Shown here: piece after piece, positions 62,064 to 64,000 of the stretch
Layout of the letters: each line of letters starts with the position of its first letter
Position numbering within the stretch: position 1 is the first letter of the stretch
Assembly: GCA_040755915.1 (NCBI GenBank)
Contig: JBFLWM010000004.1
Span: 62,001-126,000 of the forward strand
Origin: Sulfurivermis sp040755915
GTDB lineage: Bacteria; Pseudomonadota; Gammaproteobacteria; Thiohalomonadales; Thiohalomonadaceae
Direction: 5' to 3'
Length of the DNA stretch: 64,000 nt
Position numbers and translations under genes: made by a program
The notes under the pieces: generated by a model
What the model was told of the DNA's origin: nothing
What the model saw: the letters and a program-made list of their open reading frames with translations, nothing else
Databases searched by the model: none

Positions 62064-62867
62064 CTAGCGGCGCAGCGATTCCGGCAGCGCCGGCTGGATG
62101 GTCTTGAGGATGGCGCCGTGCAGCTTGAGGTTGCCGCCGACGATGTTGCCGCTGCCGAGGTAATTCTGCCCGCCGCCGAAGTCGCTCACCACGCCGCCGG
62201 CCTCCTGGATCAGCAGGGCGCCGGCCGCCATGTCCCACGGCGACAGGCCGAACTCCCAGAAGCCGTCGAGGCGGCCGGCGGCGACATAGGCCAGGTCCAG
62301 TGCGGCAGAGCCGGCGCGGCGGATGTCCGCCACCTTGGGCGCCATGGCGCGGAAGGTATTCAGGTAAGGATCGAGCAGGTCCGGCTGGCGGAACGGAAAG
62401 CCGGTGCCGATGAGGGTGCCTTCCAGTTCGTTGCGGCGCGAGACGCGCAGGCGGCGGTTGTTGAGCTGGGCGCCGCCGCCGCGGCTGGCGGTGTACAGGT
62501 CCTGGCTCACCGGGTCGTAGACCACGGCCTGATCGAGCTGGCCCTTCACCATCAGGGCGATGGAGACGGCGTACTGCGGGAAGCCGTGCAGGAAGTTGGT
62601 GGTGCCGTCCAGCGGGTCGATGATCCACTGGTAGGTGTCGGCCCCGGGGCGCTGTTCGCCGCTTTCCTCCGCCAGGATGGCGTGGTGCGGGTAGGCCTTC
62701 TGGATGATCTGGATGATTTCCTGCTCGGCGCGGCGGTCGACTTCGCTGACGAAGTCGTTGTGTGACTTGCTGGTGACGGTGAGGCCATCCACATGTTCGG
62801 CGGAACGGGCGATAATGTCGCCGGCCCGGCGCGCAGCGCGGACCGCGATGTTCAGCATGGGGTGCAT
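62064..62867 (-). CDS. suhB: inositol monophosphatase family protein
   Basis: 267 residues. Catalytic motifs: LAEESGEQ (about 67-74, Glu), IIDPLDGTTNFLHGFP (about 82-97, metal DPxDGT) and FGLSPWDMAAGALLIQEAGG (about 207-226, WDxAAG). This is the SuhB type, which in E. coli also joins ribosomal antitermination complexes; whether it hydrolyses inositol phosphate here is family-based. It is divergent from trmJ with a 70-bp spacer. Confidence 0.95.
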   Translation of the reverse strand: MHPMLNIAVRAARRAGDIIARSAEHVDGLTVTSKSHNDFVSEVDRRAEQEIIQIIQKAYPHHAILAEESGEQRPGADTYQWIIDPLDGTTNFLHGFPQYAVSIALMVKGQLDQAVVYDPVSQDLYTASRGGGAQLNNRRLRVSRRNELEGTLIGTGFPFRQPDLLDPYLNTFRAMAPKVADIRRAGSAALDLAYVAAGRLDGFWEFGLSPWDMAAGALLIQEAGGVVSDFGGGQNYLGSGNIVGGNLKLHGAILKTIQPALPESLRR

Positions 62868-62937
62868 GGAGGCACTCTCCGATTGTCAAAGAATAAAGAG
62901 CAGGGAAGGCGCGTATTCTAATGAAAAAAGGCGAACA

Positions 62938-63684
62938 ATGCAGCCTGCCGCAGACAATTTGATGGCCCTGCCGCGCCTGCGCGTGGTGCTCATCGAGACC
63001 AGCCATCCGGGCAACATCGGTGCCGCCGCCCGGGCCATGAAGGTGATGGGCCTGTCACGCCTGTACCTGGTGCGGCCGCAGCAGTTTCCCTGCGCCGAGG
63101 CCACCTCGCGCGCCTCCGGCGCCGATGACCTGCTCACCGGCGCCGTGGTGTGCGACAGTCTGGACGACGCCCTGGTCGGTTGTTCCATGGTGCTGGGGGC
63201 GAGCGCGCGCCTGCGTTCGCTGCCCTGGCCGTTGTCCGATGCGCGCAGCGCTGCACAGCGTGCCGCGGCGGCGGCGCTGGCCGGCCAGGAGGTGGCCCTG
63301 GTGTTCGGCCGCGAGCACTCCGGCCTCAGCAACGAGGAGCTGCAGCGCTGCCACTATCTGCTGCACATTCCCGCCAACGCCGATTACAGTTCGCTCAATC
63401 TGGCGGCTGCGGTGCAGGTGGTGAGCTACGAGCTGCGCATGGCCCTGCTCGGCGATGAGCCGCTGGCGCCGGACGAGGGCGACTATGCCAGTGCCGACGA
63501 GCTGGAGTCGTTTTATGCCCATCTGGAGCAAACCCTCGTCGATATCGGGTTTCTCGACCCGGCCAATCCGCGCCAGGTGCTGCGCCGCCTGCGCCGCCTC
63601 TACAACCGCGCCCGCACCGAGCGCGTCGAGCTCAACATCCTGCGCGGCATCCTCACCGAGACCCAGAAGCGGGTAAGACGGTGA
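62938..63684 (+). CDS. trmJ: tRNA 2'-O-methyltransferase (position 32), SPOUT class
   Basis: 248 residues. The SPOUT fold shows VLIETSHPGNIGAAARAMKVMGL (about 16-38), LVFGREHSGLSNEELQRCHYLL (knot, about 121) and SSLNLAAAVQVVSYELRM (about 147). The C-terminal helical extension ending in NILRGILTETQKRVRR is typical of TrmJ. ATG 62938 was chosen; upstream in-frame codons overlap the divergent suhB start. cysE follows after a repeat. Confidence 0.93.
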   Translation: MQPAADNLMALPRLRVVLIETSHPGNIGAAARAMKVMGLSRLYLVRPQQFPCAEATSRASGADDLLTGAVVCDSLDDALVGCSMVLGASARLRSLPWPLSDARSAAQRAAAAALAGQEVALVFGREHSGLSNEELQRCHYLLHIPANADYSSLNLAAAVQVVSYELRMALLGDEPLAPDEGDYASADELESFYAHLEQTLVDIGFLDPANPRQVLRRLRRLYNRARTERVELNILRGILTETQKRVRR

Positions 63685-63685
63685 G

Positions 63686-63838
63686 TCCGCAAATGAACGC
63701 GAATGGACGCAAATAATCCCGAAGCGGGAGCCCGAAAGAGCCTGGTTTGATGCCCGGCCGCGGCGTTCATCTGTTCCCGGGGGGGGGCAGCGTGAAGCGA
63801 CATGCGGACATTCGCGTTTATTGGCGTTCATTTGCGGA
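63686..63838. repeat. inverted repeat with 10-bp phased arms
   Basis: In the 217-bp spacer between trmJ and cysE. The left arm (63686-63714) and right arm (63810-63838) are complementary at 25 of 29 positions. Each arm is built of 10-base units (CGCAAATGAA, CGCGAATGGA, CGCAAATAAT on the left). The 95-base interior contains CCCGAAGCGGG and a run of nine G. The left arm begins 1 base after the trmJ stop. No open frame is inside. Confidence 0.65.
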
Positions 63839-63901
63839 TGACTTCTATGCGAGAATGAAGCCGATTCGTTTAATCGGAAATCCCTGACGGCCTAATCTTC
63901 C

Positions 63902-64000
63902 ATGTTCGATACCCTACGCGAGGACATCCGCTGCATCTTCGAGCGCGACCCGGCGGCGCGCAGTACCCTGGAAATCCTCACGGCCTATCCGGGGCTGCAT
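63902..64000 (+). CDS. cysE: serine O-acetyltransferase, 5' end only
   Basis: First 33 codons only; the gene continues past the window. MFDTLREDIRCIFERDPAAR and LEILTAYPGLH match the N-terminus of serine acetyltransferases of the short proteobacterial type, where YPGLHA leads into the catalytic domain. Its position after trmJ is the common cysE location before isc genes. It makes O-acetylserine for cysteine synthesis. Confidence 0.85.
   Translation, partial: MFDTLREDIRCIFERDPAARSTLEILTAYPGLH

Noticed and set aside
61765..63006. 413-codon minus-strand frame across suhB as one gene
   Set aside because: Most of it overlaps suhB in another frame; only the C-terminal end beyond suhB was kept, with low confidence.

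Overview
The window is a high-GC, densely coded bacterial chromosome segment, almost entirely housekeeping genes. Its gene content and local gene orders (pcnB-folK-deoxynucleoside kinase-panB-panC-panD, queA-tgt-yajC-secD-secF, suhB/trmJ/cysE, gnd-zwf-pgi, PEP carboxylase, yadG-yadH) fit a gammaproteobacterium. The heme proteins and several small intergenic repeats suggest a free-living respiratory, possibly sulfur-bacterium-like lineage (Chromatiales or relatives). That placement is inference; there is no rRNA here and a betaproteobacterium cannot be excluded from this window alone. No prophage, complete insertion sequence or CRISPR array was seen.

Layout: 9-6834 (+) leucine biosynthesis (leuA), a 4Fe-4S uracil-DNA glycosylase, rimI, an M48 lipoprotein protease, prfC and murI. 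6878-14767 (-) carries an EAL/GGDEF membrane protein, then a coupled operon of M16 protease, yadG, yadH, bacteriohemerythrin and a DUF4412 protein. 14897-18636 (+) has tatD, then an ECF-sigma-factor locus with a Gln/Thr-repeat secreted protein, DUF3619, DUF3106 and an outer-membrane-type protein. 18643-23778 has a class III nucleotide cyclase, an MFS carrier and a MotA/MotB-like pair with an exported third gene. 23838-28735 has tRNA-Glu, pcnB, folK, a deoxynucleoside kinase and the three pan genes. 28810-37711 is central carbon metabolism (ppc, glgA, gnd, zwf, pgi).

37893-45609 is a membrane-protein cluster: DUF805, RDD, SpoIIM-like, DUF4129, DUF4350, MoxR ATPase, DUF58 and two tiny membrane proteins. 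A cold-shock protein and a ferritin-like protein follow. 46639-51875 (-) is the most distinctive block. It combines a porin-like protein with an N-terminal heme-c motif, a cytochrome b561, an SHP-like monoheme cytochrome, a diheme cytochrome, a PepSY protein and a PmrA/QseB-type two-component system. A nearly perfect PmrA-type direct repeat lies before the b561 gene. This reads as a regulated electron-transfer module that may span the outer membrane. Next to it is a large NMT1/THI5-PAS-GGDEF sensor (52015-55104).

55210-64000 holds tRNA-Leu, queA, tgt, yajC-secD-secF, rnk, suhB, trmJ and the first 33 codons of cysE. Between tgt and yajC sits an AT-richer gene whose N-terminus copies that of YajC but whose C-terminus is a four-cysteine zinc-ribbon-like domain. 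This is the best candidate for something undescribed.

A second theme is the intergenic sequence. Several spacers carry long imperfect inverted repeats. In four of them the arms are themselves degenerate tandem repeats with a fixed period (7, 7, 9 or 10 bp). One MITE-like element with CTAG flanks supplies the stop codon of the M48 gene, and one heptad element encodes the C-terminal tail of QueA.
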